Part shown: positions 51,190-59,775 of the stretch, one piece after another
How positions within the stretch are numbered: the first letter of the stretch is position 1
Layout: each line of letters begins with the position of its first letter
Source: JBHIKY01 sp042139015
GTDB lineage: Bacteria > Bacillota > Bacilli > Bacillales > Marinococcaceae
Direction of reading: 5' to 3'
NCBI RefSeq assembly: GCF_042139015.1
Contig: NZ_JBHIKY010000006.1
Span: 124,001-188,000 of the forward strand
Length of the DNA: 64,000 bases
Translations under genes and position numbers: made by a program
Notes under the pieces: generated by a model
Seen by the model: the letters and a program-made list of their open reading frames with translations, nothing else
Told to the model about the DNA's origin: nothing
The model's database searches: none

Positions 51190-52437
51190 ATGGGCAGGAT
51201 TCACATTGAAGATATCATTATTGCAAATCAAACCTTGAAAGACGTAGTTACACATACACCTCTTCAAAGAAACCAGGTCCTCTCAGAGCGGTATCAGGCA
51301 AATATTTATCTTAAAAGAGAAGATCTGCAGGTAGTCCGCTCTTTTAAAATACGCGGGGCATATCATCTTATGAAAAGTCTTCCGGCAGAACGAATGGAAA
51401 ATGGGGTTGTCTGTGCAAGTGCAGGAAATCACGCCCAGGGAGTAGCTTACTCATGTAAGGCACTGAGAGTAAACGGAAGAATTTTTATGCCTACTACTAC
51501 TCCAAGGCAGAAAGTCGATCAGGTGAAGCTGTTTGGTAAAGAATTCGTAGAGGTTGTTTTGACAGGGGATACGTTTGACGATTCGTTTGCAGAAGCGATT
51601 GCATTCTGTGAGGCACATGAAATGGCATTTATCCATCCTTTTAACAATGAAAAAATTATTGCAGGCCAGGGCACCGCTGGTATGGAAATAATGAATGATA
51701 TCGAAGAACCGATTGATTACTTATTTTGTTCTATCGGTGGCGGAGGTTTAATTTCCGGAATAGGAACCTATATTAAATCTATCTCTCCAATGACAAAGAT
51801 TATCGGAATTGAACCAGCCGGAGCTCCGGGAATGAAAGAATCACTGGAAAAAAATAAAGTAGTGGAGCTTGAAAATATTGATAAGTTTGTTGATGGTGCA
51901 GCTGTAAAACGGATTGGGGATATCCCGTTTGAAGTGTGCAGGGAAGTTCTTGATGATGTTATGCTGGTTCCGGAAGGGAAAATCTGCACAACCATTTTAG
52001 AGCTCTATAATGAAAACGCCATTGTAGCGGAGCCGGCCGGTGCAATGCCTATATCAGCGCTTGATTTTTATAAAGAGGATATAAAAGGAAAAACGATTGT
52101 ATGTGTAGTAAGCGGCGGTAATAATGATATTGGGCGGATGGAAGAAATGCGTGAAAAATCACTTCGATACGAAGGGCTCCAGCATTACTTTATTATTGAT
52201 TTTCCACAGAGAGCCGGAGCGCTGCGTGAATTTCTGGATGAAGTACTCGGCAAAGACGATGATATATCTCGTTTTGAATATACGAAAAAGAACAATAAAC
52301 CAATAGGACCCGCGCTTGTTGGGCTTGAATTAAAGCACGCTGAGGATTATGATCCATTGATTGAGCGATTAAATATAAAAGGGTTTCGCTATCATGAAAT
52401 TAATAAAGAAGAAAGCCTTTATAATTTTCTAATCTGA
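51190..52437 (+). CDS. ilvA: Threonine ammonia-lyase (threonine dehydratase), biosynthetic type
   Basis: A PLP enzyme turning threonine into 2-oxobutanoate for isoleucine. The 415-aa product has the PLP-lysine motif RSFKIRGAYH (about residues 54-63), SAGNHAQGVAY, the phosphate loop SIGGGGLISGIG and a C-terminal ACT-like regulatory domain beginning HYFIIDFPQRAGALREFL. The single regulatory domain and length match B. subtilis IlvA. AGAAAGGAT precedes the ATG. Confidence 0.95.
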   Translation: MGRIHIEDIIIANQTLKDVVTHTPLQRNQVLSERYQANIYLKREDLQVVRSFKIRGAYHLMKSLPAERMENGVVCASAGNHAQGVAYSCKALRVNGRIFMPTTTPRQKVDQVKLFGKEFVEVVLTGDTFDDSFAEAIAFCEAHEMAFIHPFNNEKIIAGQGTAGMEIMNDIEEPIDYLFCSIGGGGLISGIGTYIKSISPMTKIIGIEPAGAPGMKESLEKNKVVELENIDKFVDGAAVKRIGDIPFEVCREVLDDVMLVPEGKICTTILELYNENAIVAEPAGAMPISALDFYKEDIKGKTIVCVVSGGNNDIGRMEEMREKSLRYEGLQHYFIIDFPQRAGALREFLDEVLGKDDDISRFEYTKKNNKPIGPALVGLELKHAEDYDPLIERLNIKGFRYHEINKEESLYNFLI

Positions 52438-52497
52438 AGCTTTCTGAAACAACCTTCCGTTTACAGGGGAGGTTGTTTCTCAATGGAGGGGTAGTTA

Positions 52498-53250
52498 ATG
52501 ATTGTAGTTGACCGGGGCAAATATTTTGAATGCATTCCCCAGCATGAACACGCCCGTATTTCTTATGAAGCCGCCAAACGATGGGCAGATGTGGATATGA
52601 CGAGAGAAAAAAGCTGGAATTATGTAAAACTGGCCGTAAGGGAGCATGACTGCGCATGGGTTATCCTTGACGCGTACCCGGACTATCATAATGAAAAAAA
52701 CGCACCTTATTCTTTTATAGATTATCCACTTGAAAAAAAGCTGAATGCATATCGAGAGGGCATTGCGTACGTCTGCTGCCTTCATCCATACAGCGGGCTT
52801 CTTTGCAGCCTGCATTACAGCAGTTTTTTCCGAGGTTCCTCAGATGATAGGGGAAAGAGTTTCCGGCAAGAAGAAATTAAACGTCAGAAGGACATTAGAA
52901 ACAGGGTAGATACGCAGCATGAAGACGAGCATTTGTTAATTCTTCAATTTTGTGACGATCTTTCACTATATGCCTGTTTAAATAAACCAGGCGCAATGAA
53001 GGAAGAAGAAATAACTTGGTTTCGAAGCGGCTTTCGTCAGACCTTTTCATTTTTAAAAAATCAAACGATTAAAGCAGCCTTTTCATCAGAAAATTGTATC
53101 CAATGGAATCCGTTTCCTTTCACGGAACCTTTTCAGATTGTGATTCGAGGAAGTGCTGTCGACAAAAAGAAGATCGAGACTATAGGCTGGAATCGGGCGT
53201 ATAAAAGCTCAAAACCGATGGAGAGAAACTTTCGTTTTGTCTCAAACTAA
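52498..53250 (+). CDS. DUF3891-type protein
   Basis: A 250-aa soluble protein beginning VVDRGKYFECIPQHEHARIS, with conserved-looking HEHAR, REHDCAW and DYPLEKKL(N)AYREGI segments. The His/Asp-rich N terminus, together with CCLHPYSGLLCSLHYSSFF, fits DUF3891 proteins of Bacillaceae. It may bind metal; the role is unknown. TGGAGGGGTAG precedes the ATG. Confidence 0.72.
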   Translation: MIVVDRGKYFECIPQHEHARISYEAAKRWADVDMTREKSWNYVKLAVREHDCAWVILDAYPDYHNEKNAPYSFIDYPLEKKLNAYREGIAYVCCLHPYSGLLCSLHYSSFFRGSSDDRGKSFRQEEIKRQKDIRNRVDTQHEDEHLLILQFCDDLSLYACLNKPGAMKEEEITWFRSGFRQTFSFLKNQTIKAAFSSENCIQWNPFPFTEPFQIVIRGSAVDKKKIETIGWNRAYKSSKPMERNFRFVSN

Positions 53251-53297
53251 AAAGGGAAAGAACTATAAACGAACAGATGATTGAGGAGGATTGGCAC

Positions 53298-53831
53298 ATG
53301 ACATTATTAAAGGAAAAGAAGATTATCGCGTTAGTGGAAGATGATTTTGAAGATCTTGAATTATGGGTGCCGGTTATGCGTCTGCGCGAAGAAGGGGCTG
53401 AAGTTGTACTAGCCGGAAAAGAAAAAGGGGGAGTGTACAAAGGAAAATATGGTGTTCCAGCTGAGGCTCAAACTGATTTTGCTTCCATTGACCCTGAACA
53501 ATATGATGGAATACTGGTCCCGGGTGGATGGGCACCCGATAAACTGAGAAGGTATGAAGAAGTTATTCATTTGACACGTCATATGAATGAGCGGAAAAAA
53601 ATAATTGGCCAGATCTGCCATGCGGGCTGGGTGCTGATTTCTGCAGATATTTTAGAAGGAATTAATGTAACAAGCACACCCGGGATAAAGGATGATATGA
53701 CCAATGCTGGAGCAGTCTGGAGTAATGAAGAGGTGGTAACTGATGGACATATTATTTCCAGCCGCCGTCCGCCGGATCTCCCGGCTTATGGCAGAGCTTT
53801 AGTACAGGCCTTTTCAAACATGCAAGATTAG
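53298..53831 (+). CDS. DJ-1/PfpI family protein
   Basis: A 177-aa flavodoxin-like protein: LVEDDFEDLELWVPVMRL, PEQYDGILVPGGWAPDKLR, and the nucleophile elbow GQICHAGWVLISAD with Cys followed by His. Proteins of this class (YraA/PfpI-like) deal with glyoxal-damaged proteins or act as stress proteases. The ATG after GAGGAGG is used; an upstream GTG/ATG at 53277 precedes the ribosome site. Confidence 0.88.
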   Translation: MTLLKEKKIIALVEDDFEDLELWVPVMRLREEGAEVVLAGKEKGGVYKGKYGVPAEAQTDFASIDPEQYDGILVPGGWAPDKLRRYEEVIHLTRHMNERKKIIGQICHAGWVLISADILEGINVTSTPGIKDDMTNAGAVWSNEEVVTDGHIISSRRPPDLPAYGRALVQAFSNMQD

Positions 53832-53843
53832 GAGGACAACAAT

Positions 53844-54026
53844 GTGAGCGAGATAAAAAGAGAGCTGCAGGAATTTGCACAATCTGCAACAGAATTGAAG
53901 GCAGCCTGGAACAGGCTTCCGGAGATGCAGAAGAAACAGTATATGAAGAAGTATCCATTTAATGAAGATCTGTCAAAGGTCGTAGAAGATATAGCTGCCT
54001 GGAATGATGAGATGAGACATTTATAA
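53844..54026 (+). CDS. Small conserved hypothetical protein
   Basis: A 60-aa charged helical protein (SEIKRELQEFAQSATELKAA; MKKYPFNEDLSKVVEDIAAW), starting with GTG 7 nt after TTAGGAGGAC. It follows the DJ-1 gene by 12 bp and is likely cotranscribed. I do not recognise the family. Confidence 0.65.
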   Translation: MSEIKRELQEFAQSATELKAAWNRLPEMQKKQYMKKYPFNEDLSKVVEDIAAWNDEMRHL

Positions 54027-54093
54027 GAGTATTACATTTCCCGGTGAGCCTTGTATGCCGGGATTTAATTATTACAAAAGTCAGGTGGTTCTA

Positions 54094-54414
54094 TTGGAAG
54101 AAATTACATCAGAGAGCTGGTCAAACAAAGTATTACAGGAGCCTGCGGCAGCTTGCTTTATATATTCTCCATTGTGCGGGACTTGCGGCCTTGCTGAAAG
54201 AATGCTGCTTCCAATGGAGATTCTTTACAGTGATATTAGTTATTATAAATTAAATATCAATTATATACCTGAATTGATAAAATCAGAAAAAATTACTTCA
54301 GTACCGTGTTTAAAGCTGTTCTCCTATGGAGAAGTAAAACGGACAATCTATGCATTTACTTCAGTGCCCCTGCTCTCAGAAGAAATAGAACGATTTTACA
54401 AATTAATTAATTAA
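54094..54414 (+). CDS. Thioredoxin-like protein with CGTC active site
   Basis: A 106-aa thioredoxin-fold protein: FIYSPLCGTCGLAERMLLPM carries a CxxC (CGTC) pair, and the cis-proline loop is ITSVPCLKLF. It resembles B. subtilis YusE in length and motif. The TTG start after GGTGG is preferred; ATG at 54055, after CGGTGAG, would add 13 residues and is a real alternative. Probably a cytoplasmic thiol-disulfide reductase. Confidence 0.78.
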   Translation: MEEITSESWSNKVLQEPAAACFIYSPLCGTCGLAERMLLPMEILYSDISYYKLNINYIPELIKSEKITSVPCLKLFSYGEVKRTIYAFTSVPLLSEEIERFYKLIN

Positions 54415-54436
54415 TAAACAAAAAGGAGTAATTCGT

Positions 54437-54856
54437 GTGAACGCCCCGGATTTTACACTCAAAGAGATAGAAAGCGGCAAGGAATGGCCTTTAGCGGCTT
54501 TTAAGGGAAAACCGCTTATGATAACCTTTTGGACATCCTGGTGCCCTGATTCCGCAGTGGATCTGCAACAAAAAAATACTTTTTATAACAGCCTGGACGA
54601 AGCCCGGCTGCAGTTTTTAACGATCAATGTAACGGGCAGGGAAGGAGCCGAACCAGCAGCAGCTAAGTTTTTAGAGGAAAATGATTATAAGTTTCCAGTG
54701 CTGCAGGATGATGGAACAAAGGTTTATGATGCCTACCAGTGCATGGGAGTGCCGACCACCTTTCTCATCGATGAAAATCTTCAGATAGCAGAACGGTACA
54801 ATGACCGTGCTAGGTTTATTGATATTATGAATGGAGTCCAGAAGCTGATTTCTTAA
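54437..54856 (+). CDS. TlpA/ResA-like redoxin with a CPDS site
   Basis: A 139-aa thioredoxin-fold protein of the TlpA/AhpC-TSA group: APDFTLKEIESGKEWPL, FWTSWCPDSAVDL and cis-proline MGVPTTFLID. The usual WCxxC has lost its second Cys (CPDS), so a normal dithiol reaction is unlikely. No signal peptide, unlike ResA, so it is cytoplasmic. The start is GTG after AAAAGGAG. It follows the CGTC protein by 22 bp. Confidence 0.8.
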   Translation: MNAPDFTLKEIESGKEWPLAAFKGKPLMITFWTSWCPDSAVDLQQKNTFYNSLDEARLQFLTINVTGREGAEPAAAKFLEENDYKFPVLQDDGTKVYDAYQCMGVPTTFLIDENLQIAERYNDRARFIDIMNGVQKLIS

Positions 54857-54863
54857 TAAATCA

Positions 54864-54884
54864 GGGAGAAATAATTATTCTCCC
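54864..54884. terminator. Hairpin between convergent genes
   Basis: GGGAGAA (54864-54870) and TTCTCCC (54878-54884) form a perfect 7-bp stem between the redoxin gene and the convergent phosphoesterase gene. Only weak T-tracts follow on either strand. Confidence 0.5.
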
Positions 54885-54886
54885 CG

Positions 54887-55615
54887 TTATTCAGGTCTCT
54901 TTCCATTTTGGATGATATGTTTCATTAACTCTCTATTCGGATAATCATTTGCTTCATATTGTTTTATTACCCTGTCTTTATCATAATCGACCCGCTCGAT
55001 ACTTGCTTCAAATTTAGGTCCGTCGATATCAAGCAAAACATAGGAAGGTCGTGGATTTCCATCAAATGGAAGGCCGACGCTTCCCGTATTTATAATAGTC
55101 TTCGAGCCGATTTTTTTAATAAAAGGGGTATGAATATGGGCATAGACATAAATATTCGCATCCGCAGCTGTTGTTAATTTCATTTCCATTTCCTGCTCCA
55201 ATGTATTTGCTGCTACAACCTCGAATAGATTATCAGGCACTGCGTGAAAGGCATGCATGGATAAATAATCATTCAATTTATCATGAAAAAAAACGGGCAG
55301 CTGGTCTAGATAAATTAGGTCATCTTCGGTCAGCCGTTCTAGTGCCCAATCTCTTTCCTGGTTCATGATAGCAAGTGCGGGATCGGGAACCTCGTCTTTT
55401 CTTACACCTCGAACAATCCACTCATCAGCGTTTCCTTTTAATACCTTGGCTGGGAGAGAACGGACCGTTTCAAGCGAGTTCTTTGGATCTGGGCCTCTGT
55501 AGCAAATATCACCTAATATGTACATCGTGTGGATCTGTTTGGCTTTCAAATCATTAAGGACAGCTTTTAACGCCCTGGCGTTACCATGTATATCAGATAA
55601 AAGTGCAATTTTCAT
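54887..55615 (-). CDS. Metallophosphoesterase, YfcE/MJ0936-like
   Basis: A 242-aa calcineurin-like phosphoesterase: LLSDIHGNARALKAVL, ILGDICYRGPDP, LKGNADEW, SMHAFHA, YAHIHTPF and NTGSVGLPFDGNPR provide the usual two-metal ligand set. It probably cleaves a phosphodiester or phosphoprotein; substrate unknown. Single gene, with GGAGGTAAA before its ATG. Confidence 0.88.
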   Translation of the reverse strand: MKIALLSDIHGNARALKAVLNDLKAKQIHTMYILGDICYRGPDPKNSLETVRSLPAKVLKGNADEWIVRGVRKDEVPDPALAIMNQERDWALERLTEDDLIYLDQLPVFFHDKLNDYLSMHAFHAVPDNLFEVVAANTLEQEMEMKLTTAADANIYVYAHIHTPFIKKIGSKTIINTGSVGLPFDGNPRPSYVLLDIDGPKFEASIERVDYDKDRVIKQYEANDYPNRELMKHIIQNGKRPE

Positions 55616-55784
55616 ATTTTACCTCCATTCATAAAAGGAAATTATCTCCTTTATCAAAGCTGCAGTTATATTCTATCATATTATGCGGAATGCTTGGGTT
55701 GGAAGGAGCAGAATCAATTGTGTTACAATCATCACTATAGTAACGCGGCCGTTATAACAGGCGAGGAAAGGAGTCTTATTATCC

Positions 55785-56915
55785 ATGAAAATAATATCAA
55801 TTGAGCCAACACCAAGCCCAAATACAATGAAACTAATATTAAATGAATCCCTTCCTTCCGGAAAAAGTAACAATTATACAGAAAAAAATAAAGCTGATGC
55901 TCCTGAATTATTACAAGGAGTACTCGCGGTTGAAGGAATAAAAGGAATTTATCACGTAGCAGACTTTATGGCAGTAGAACGCAGCTCAAAAGCTGATTGG
56001 GAGGTGCTGCTCCCTCAGGTCCGGGCGGTCTTCGGTGAAAAAACCGAGCAGACGCAGAACTCGGCTGAGCCTGCTGAAGCATTTGGGGAAGTAACAGTAC
56101 AGCTTCAGACTTTTAAAGGAATTCCTATGCAAGTCAAGATGCTTCAAGGTGATGAAGAAAAGAGGCAGGGTCTGCCGGAGCGTTTTCAGACAGCAGCCTT
56201 TGCAGCTCAAAATGAAAACGAAAATGTGGTTATGGAGAGAAAGTGGGAGGATTTTGGCAGCCGTTATGGGAATGATCTGGACTCGATTGGGCCTGAAGTT
56301 GCAGAAGAAGTTGCAGCTGCTTATCCTCAGGAAAGATTAAATGCGCTTGTTCAGCTTTCACGTTCAGGGGAATCTTCAGTACGCCAGCAGGAAAGGTTTA
56401 TAAAAGTAACTCCCGAAATGCTCGATGAACCTGACTGGAAAAAACGATATGCCGCCCTTGATAAGATGGATCCTGCTGAAGAGGATCTTGCTGTACTTGA
56501 AAAAGCGCTTCATGATGAAAAACCAGCTATCCGCAGACTTGCCGTCGTATATATAGGAATGATTGAAAAACCTTCTATCCTTCCACTATTAAGGCAGGCG
56601 ATGCAGGATAAATCAGTGACCGTCCGCCGTACAGCTGGAGACTGTTTTTCGGATTTGGGGGATAAAGCGGGTATTCCGGCTATGATAGAAGCACTTGAAG
56701 ATTCAAATAAATTAGTACGCTGGAGAGCAGCAATGTTTCTTTATGAAGTAGGAGATGAAACTGCTATTCCGGCATTACGGGCGGCTGAGAATGATCCAGA
56801 ATTTGAAGTTGCTCTCCAGGTGAAAATGGCACTTGAAAGAATTGAAGGCGGAGAAGAAGCGAAGGGTTCGGTCTGGAAGCAAATGACAGAAAAAATGGCC
56901 GAGGATCGAAAATAG
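55785..56915 (+). CDS. ypgR: Conserved virulence factor C-like protein (YpgR), Nfu-N plus HEAT repeats
   Basis: A 376-aa two-part protein. Residues 1-85 form an Nfu N-terminal domain (SIEPTPSPNTMKLILNE), and the C-terminal 150 residues are HEAT-like repeats (HDEKPAIRRLAVVYIGMI, DKSVTVRRTAGDCFSDLG, SNKLVRWRAAMFLYEVG). This matches CvfC/YpgR of Firmicutes. It lacks the Nfu CxxC cluster domain, so it may sense or bind rather than build clusters. A terminator follows. Confidence 0.85.
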   Translation: MKIISIEPTPSPNTMKLILNESLPSGKSNNYTEKNKADAPELLQGVLAVEGIKGIYHVADFMAVERSSKADWEVLLPQVRAVFGEKTEQTQNSAEPAEAFGEVTVQLQTFKGIPMQVKMLQGDEEKRQGLPERFQTAAFAAQNENENVVMERKWEDFGSRYGNDLDSIGPEVAEEVAAAYPQERLNALVQLSRSGESSVRQQERFIKVTPEMLDEPDWKKRYAALDKMDPAEEDLAVLEKALHDEKPAIRRLAVVYIGMIEKPSILPLLRQAMQDKSVTVRRTAGDCFSDLGDKAGIPAMIEALEDSNKLVRWRAAMFLYEVGDETAIPALRAAENDPEFEVALQVKMALERIEGGEEAKGSVWKQMTEKMAEDRK

Positions 56916-56927
56916 AAGCTTACGTTT

Positions 56928-56950
56928 AGCCGTCCTTTCAAGGGACGGCT
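56928..56950 (+). terminator. Hairpin after ypgR
   Basis: AGCCGTCC (56928-56935) and GGACGGCT (56943-56950) form a perfect 8-bp stem, followed only by ATTCTAAAA, so termination may be partial. Confidence 0.55.
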
Positions 56951-56973
56951 ATTCTAAAAAAGGAGGCAGTTAT

Positions 56974-57186
56974 GTGATGACAAATTCACAAATCAAAAAT
57001 TATTTAGAAGAAAATCAAATGGATGAAGTTCTGGAAATTATAAAAGAAGCAGAAGCTGGTGAGCTGGAAGAGCTGGAATTGGTGGAATCATTGGGACTGC
57101 TTCAAGATAAGAAATTAAATGAAGAAGTTTTACAGCTTTTACAATCAGAAGGAGTAAATATAATATATATATCTGCAGAAGAGTGA
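56974..57186 (+). CDS. Small protein resembling sigma-70 region 1.1
   Basis: A 70-aa acidic helical protein (LEENQMDEVLEIIKEAEAG; LNEEVLQLLQSEGVNIIYIS). The final stretch recalls the end of sigma-70 region 1.1 (two-helix, then EGI-x-V). No other sigma part is nearby. GTG 7 nt after AGGAGG, or ATG at 56977. It could mimic or bind RNA polymerase; this is speculative. Confidence 0.6.
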   Translation: MMTNSQIKNYLEENQMDEVLEIIKEAEAGELEELELVESLGLLQDKKLNEEVLQLLQSEGVNIIYISAEE

Positions 57187-57369
57187 TGAAGAGACCGGTA
57201 CAAACCACACAAAAGAAAAGTTAGGCATGTCGACAGGAAATAGTGAAAGCCATAGCTTTTCTTATAATTCCCTCCTTTAAGGTTAATCATTCTAAAGTGC
57301 AGACAAGTTTGCGAAGGGATCGACCGCTCATCGTGGAATCAACAAAGGTAAAACGGTGTTTATAGTCTT
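57187..57369. other. Non-coding stretch before the transposase relic
   Basis: No credible ORF, RNA gene or repeat is visible here. It probably holds decayed flanks of the lost insertion sequence. Confidence 0.4.
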
Positions 57370-57582
57370 TTCCTTCGTTTATTGACGAACGGAAGGAAAA
57401 ATACTGTCATGACAATGGACGGAACGCTGTTCACCCCATCCGTATGTTCAAATACCTTCTCCTTAAAACCATCTATACGTTGTCTGACGTGGATCTCGTG
57501 GAACGTGCTCAGGTCGACATGTCCTTCAAATATTTCCTCGAAATGGTTCCAGAAGTGCGAAGGCGATTTTTACAGCTAATGT
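57370..57582 (+). pseudogene. Transposase fragment with DUF772-type domain
   Basis: From about 57385 one frame reads (F)IDERKEKYCHDNGRNAVHP, then RMFKYLLLKTIYTLSDVDLV and ERAQVDMSFKYFLEMVPE, the N-terminal DUF772 segment of IS5/IS1182-type DDE transposases. Just upstream FSFVY (57369-57393 region) is in another frame, indicating a frameshift, and the downstream two thirds of the gene, including the DDE catalytic core, are missing. An old insertion relic. Confidence 0.7.
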
Positions 57583-57607
57583 GAAACGAATCGTATATAA
57601 AAAATAA

Positions 57608-57648
57608 AAAAGGCAACAGAGTCTAGCGAATAGACCTGTTTACCTTTT
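57608..57648 (-). terminator. Terminator of the reverse-strand gene at 57.7-58.7 kb
   Basis: AAAAGG, AACAG and GTCTA on one side pair with TAGAC, CTGTT and CCTTTT on the other around GCGAA. On the minus strand it ends in TTTTTTATTTT, directly downstream of the gene ending at 57681. Confidence 0.82.
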
Positions 57649-57680
57649 GGGGAGGAAAGAAAGCAAAGCTGCTGGCTTTT

Positions 57681-58679
57681 TTAAGACTCATGTCCTTTAC
57701 TGTATATATTTGTGTAGGAGGAAATACTTCTTTCTCCTTCATCCGTAGTAAATTCAAACCGGTCAAACACGAAGTCCTGATTATCCTGCTTCAATTCCCG
57801 TTCATAGTGATGCTGGACCATCAATGTCTTGTAATTATTCTGAAACGAGATAAAATTCACCCCTTGAAAGGAGGCGATCCCGTCAGAATGCAGGAGCTGC
57901 TGAAGTAGATGATTATGACATTGATCGAGCTGGTCGAGTGTGAACCCCAGCGAATGTATGCCATGTAAAAGGCTTTTTTGAGAAGGATCTTCGAGTTCAT
58001 TTAATAAAATATGAAATGGCTGAAACTGCTGCTTATGAATTCGAACCCATTCAAATTCTTTTAGCTGGACTTCTTTCCCGTTCAGATCCTCAAACGTAAA
58101 ACCAGTCAGATGAGTCACCTCTATCCAGGATTTACCCGGCTTAGAGATTTCAAATTCAAATGGACATTCCTCTAAATCTAAAACGTCTCCATTCACCGGC
58201 TCATGCAAAAAAGGTCTGCCTTTCTCTTTTTTCAGCTGGTAATACACGTAATCCTCTTTTACAGAAACGACATTTTTCTGAAGGTCAAAAGGATTGTCCA
58301 TTTCTCCAAAGCGACTGCCTAATGTCGCCCAGGATTTTGCGGTGGCCTGGATGGCCGCGCCTTTATCATATAATTTCTGCAATTTTTTATTTATAGCTTG
58401 GACGACCGTTTCAGCGTATGTTAATGAAGACGCGCCGGCTGTATAAGCTTGAATTTTTGATCCAGGCACCGTCATATAGGCAGGTGTTTTTTTTCCTGGC
58501 AGACTATCCACTTCCTGCAGGATCGGGAGTTCAATCACTCCTTTTATCTTCACCTTTCCGGCCCACATTTTTTTTGGAGGAGCTGCAATGTCTAGAAGCT
58601 CTCCATAATATACACCCTTTTCACCCTTATCAATAAGGACTGTTTTGCCTTTTAATTTCATAGCCTCTGTTCTATTCAT
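57681..58679 (-). CDS. Conserved hypothetical protein (332 aa), possibly DUF2777-like
   Basis: A soluble 332-aa protein beginning NRTEAMKLKGKTVLIDKGEK, whose first 60 residues read like a small beta-barrel (GVYYGELLDI, WAGKVKIKGVIELP). The middle is mixed and the C terminus contains FVFDRFEFTTDEGERSISSY. I do not firmly recognise the family; DUF2777 is a guess. No membrane segment. A terminator follows it; it reads in the same direction as the MBL gene upstream. Confidence 0.65.
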   Translation of the reverse strand: MNRTEAMKLKGKTVLIDKGEKGVYYGELLDIAAPPKKMWAGKVKIKGVIELPILQEVDSLPGKKTPAYMTVPGSKIQAYTAGASSLTYAETVVQAINKKLQKLYDKGAAIQATAKSWATLGSRFGEMDNPFDLQKNVVSVKEDYVYYQLKKEKGRPFLHEPVNGDVLDLEECPFEFEISKPGKSWIEVTHLTGFTFEDLNGKEVQLKEFEWVRIHKQQFQPFHILLNELEDPSQKSLLHGIHSLGFTLDQLDQCHNHLLQQLLHSDGIASFQGVNFISFQNNYKTLMVQHHYERELKQDNQDFVFDRFEFTTDEGERSISSYTNIYSKGHES

Positions 58680-58764
58680 GAAAACCCTCTCTTTTGTTTA
58701 CGTAATACGAAGTAAATACTATTATACGAAAAAATGCAGCGGTAGAGCAAGAAGACAAAATCGT

Positions 58765-59718
58765 TTACTTGGAAGAGGAGTGCTTCTTTAAATAATCTAT
58801 TATCCCCATGGAGGACACTTCCATATCAAGTTTAATAATCCTGCGTAAAGGGTCTTCTTCCGGTACAGCTTCCAACTGCTTTTCCCTCAGAACACGGTTC
58901 TCTAATATCTCTGCTAACTGAAGGTAGTCGCCGTTTTGTTGAAAAATCCGGCGGCCCTCTTCCAAAAACACTGCAAGCCAATGCTGTAGTTGTTTTTTTA
59001 ATTCTATGACATTTGTTGTTTCTCCATAGTGACCGAAATAAACATATGAAGGCTCGAGCTTCTCTATACGGCGAAGAGAATCCAGCATTTGATCCGGGTT
59101 AAATTGATTAGGAGATGTGGATGGAAGGTACAGCTCCTTATTCCAGGCAGCTGCATCTGCGTATTGTATGCCGATTGTATCACCACTGAAGATGCCTCTG
59201 CTTTCAGAATCAAAAATACTGTGATGGTGATTGGCGTGTCCCGGCGTATCTATAAAAGTAAGAGTTCTTCCGGAAGAAAGAGTCAGTACGGATTCATCTT
59301 CCTGTATAGTTATTTTGTTTTCAGGTATAGGAATAATTGGTTCAAATAGTTTGTCAAACTTATCTCCATACACAGCTTTTGCGCCCTGAATTAAACGCTG
59401 TGGATCGTTAAGGTGTCTGGCTGCTTTTGGATGAGCATGGACACTGGCATTAGGGCAGTCCTTTAGAAACAATCCAGCACCGCCTGCATGGTCAAGGTGA
59501 ATATGGGTAACGATAATATGCTTGACTTCTTCTGTTCTTCTATTTAAATGGTCCAGACTTTTTTTTATTCTGGCTGCAGAAGGACTGGGGCCAGTTTCTA
59601 CAATGGTGAGGTCCTGCTCGTTAATAATATATGTACCGGTACGATTCGCAAGTTCAAGATCAAAGCCGTCTGAAATCCAAATATTATGATGTAAATATGT
59701 CGGTTTTTTCCACTGCAT
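58765..59718 (-). CDS. MBL-fold metallo-hydrolase
   Basis: A 317-aa metallo-beta-lactamase-fold enzyme: IIVTHIHLDHAGGAGLFLKD has the HxHxDH zinc motif, then TPGHANHHHSIFDSESRGIFSGDTIG provides His and Asp ligands, and YVFGHYGE the last His (here YVYFGHYGE). Resembles glyoxalase II-like hydrolases; substrate unknown. GGAGGAATT precedes the ATG. Confidence 0.9.
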   Translation of the reverse strand: MQWKKPTYLHHNIWISDGFDLELANRTGTYIINEQDLTIVETGPSPSAARIKKSLDHLNRRTEEVKHIIVTHIHLDHAGGAGLFLKDCPNASVHAHPKAARHLNDPQRLIQGAKAVYGDKFDKLFEPIIPIPENKITIQEDESVLTLSSGRTLTFIDTPGHANHHHSIFDSESRGIFSGDTIGIQYADAAAWNKELYLPSTSPNQFNPDQMLDSLRRIEKLEPSYVYFGHYGETTNVIELKKQLQHWLAVFLEEGRRIFQQNGDYLQLAEILENRVLREKQLEAVPEEDPLRRIIKLDMEVSSMGIIDYLKKHSSSK

Positions 59719-59775
59719 GAAAAATTCCTCCTTTGAAATCGCTGTCTTTTCAAATTAAAAAAAGGGGCGGTGCCC

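Noticed and set aside
53277..53297. Upstream start for the DJ-1 family gene
   Set aside because: The Shine-Dalgarno GAGGAGG lies inside this extension, so translation should begin at 53298.
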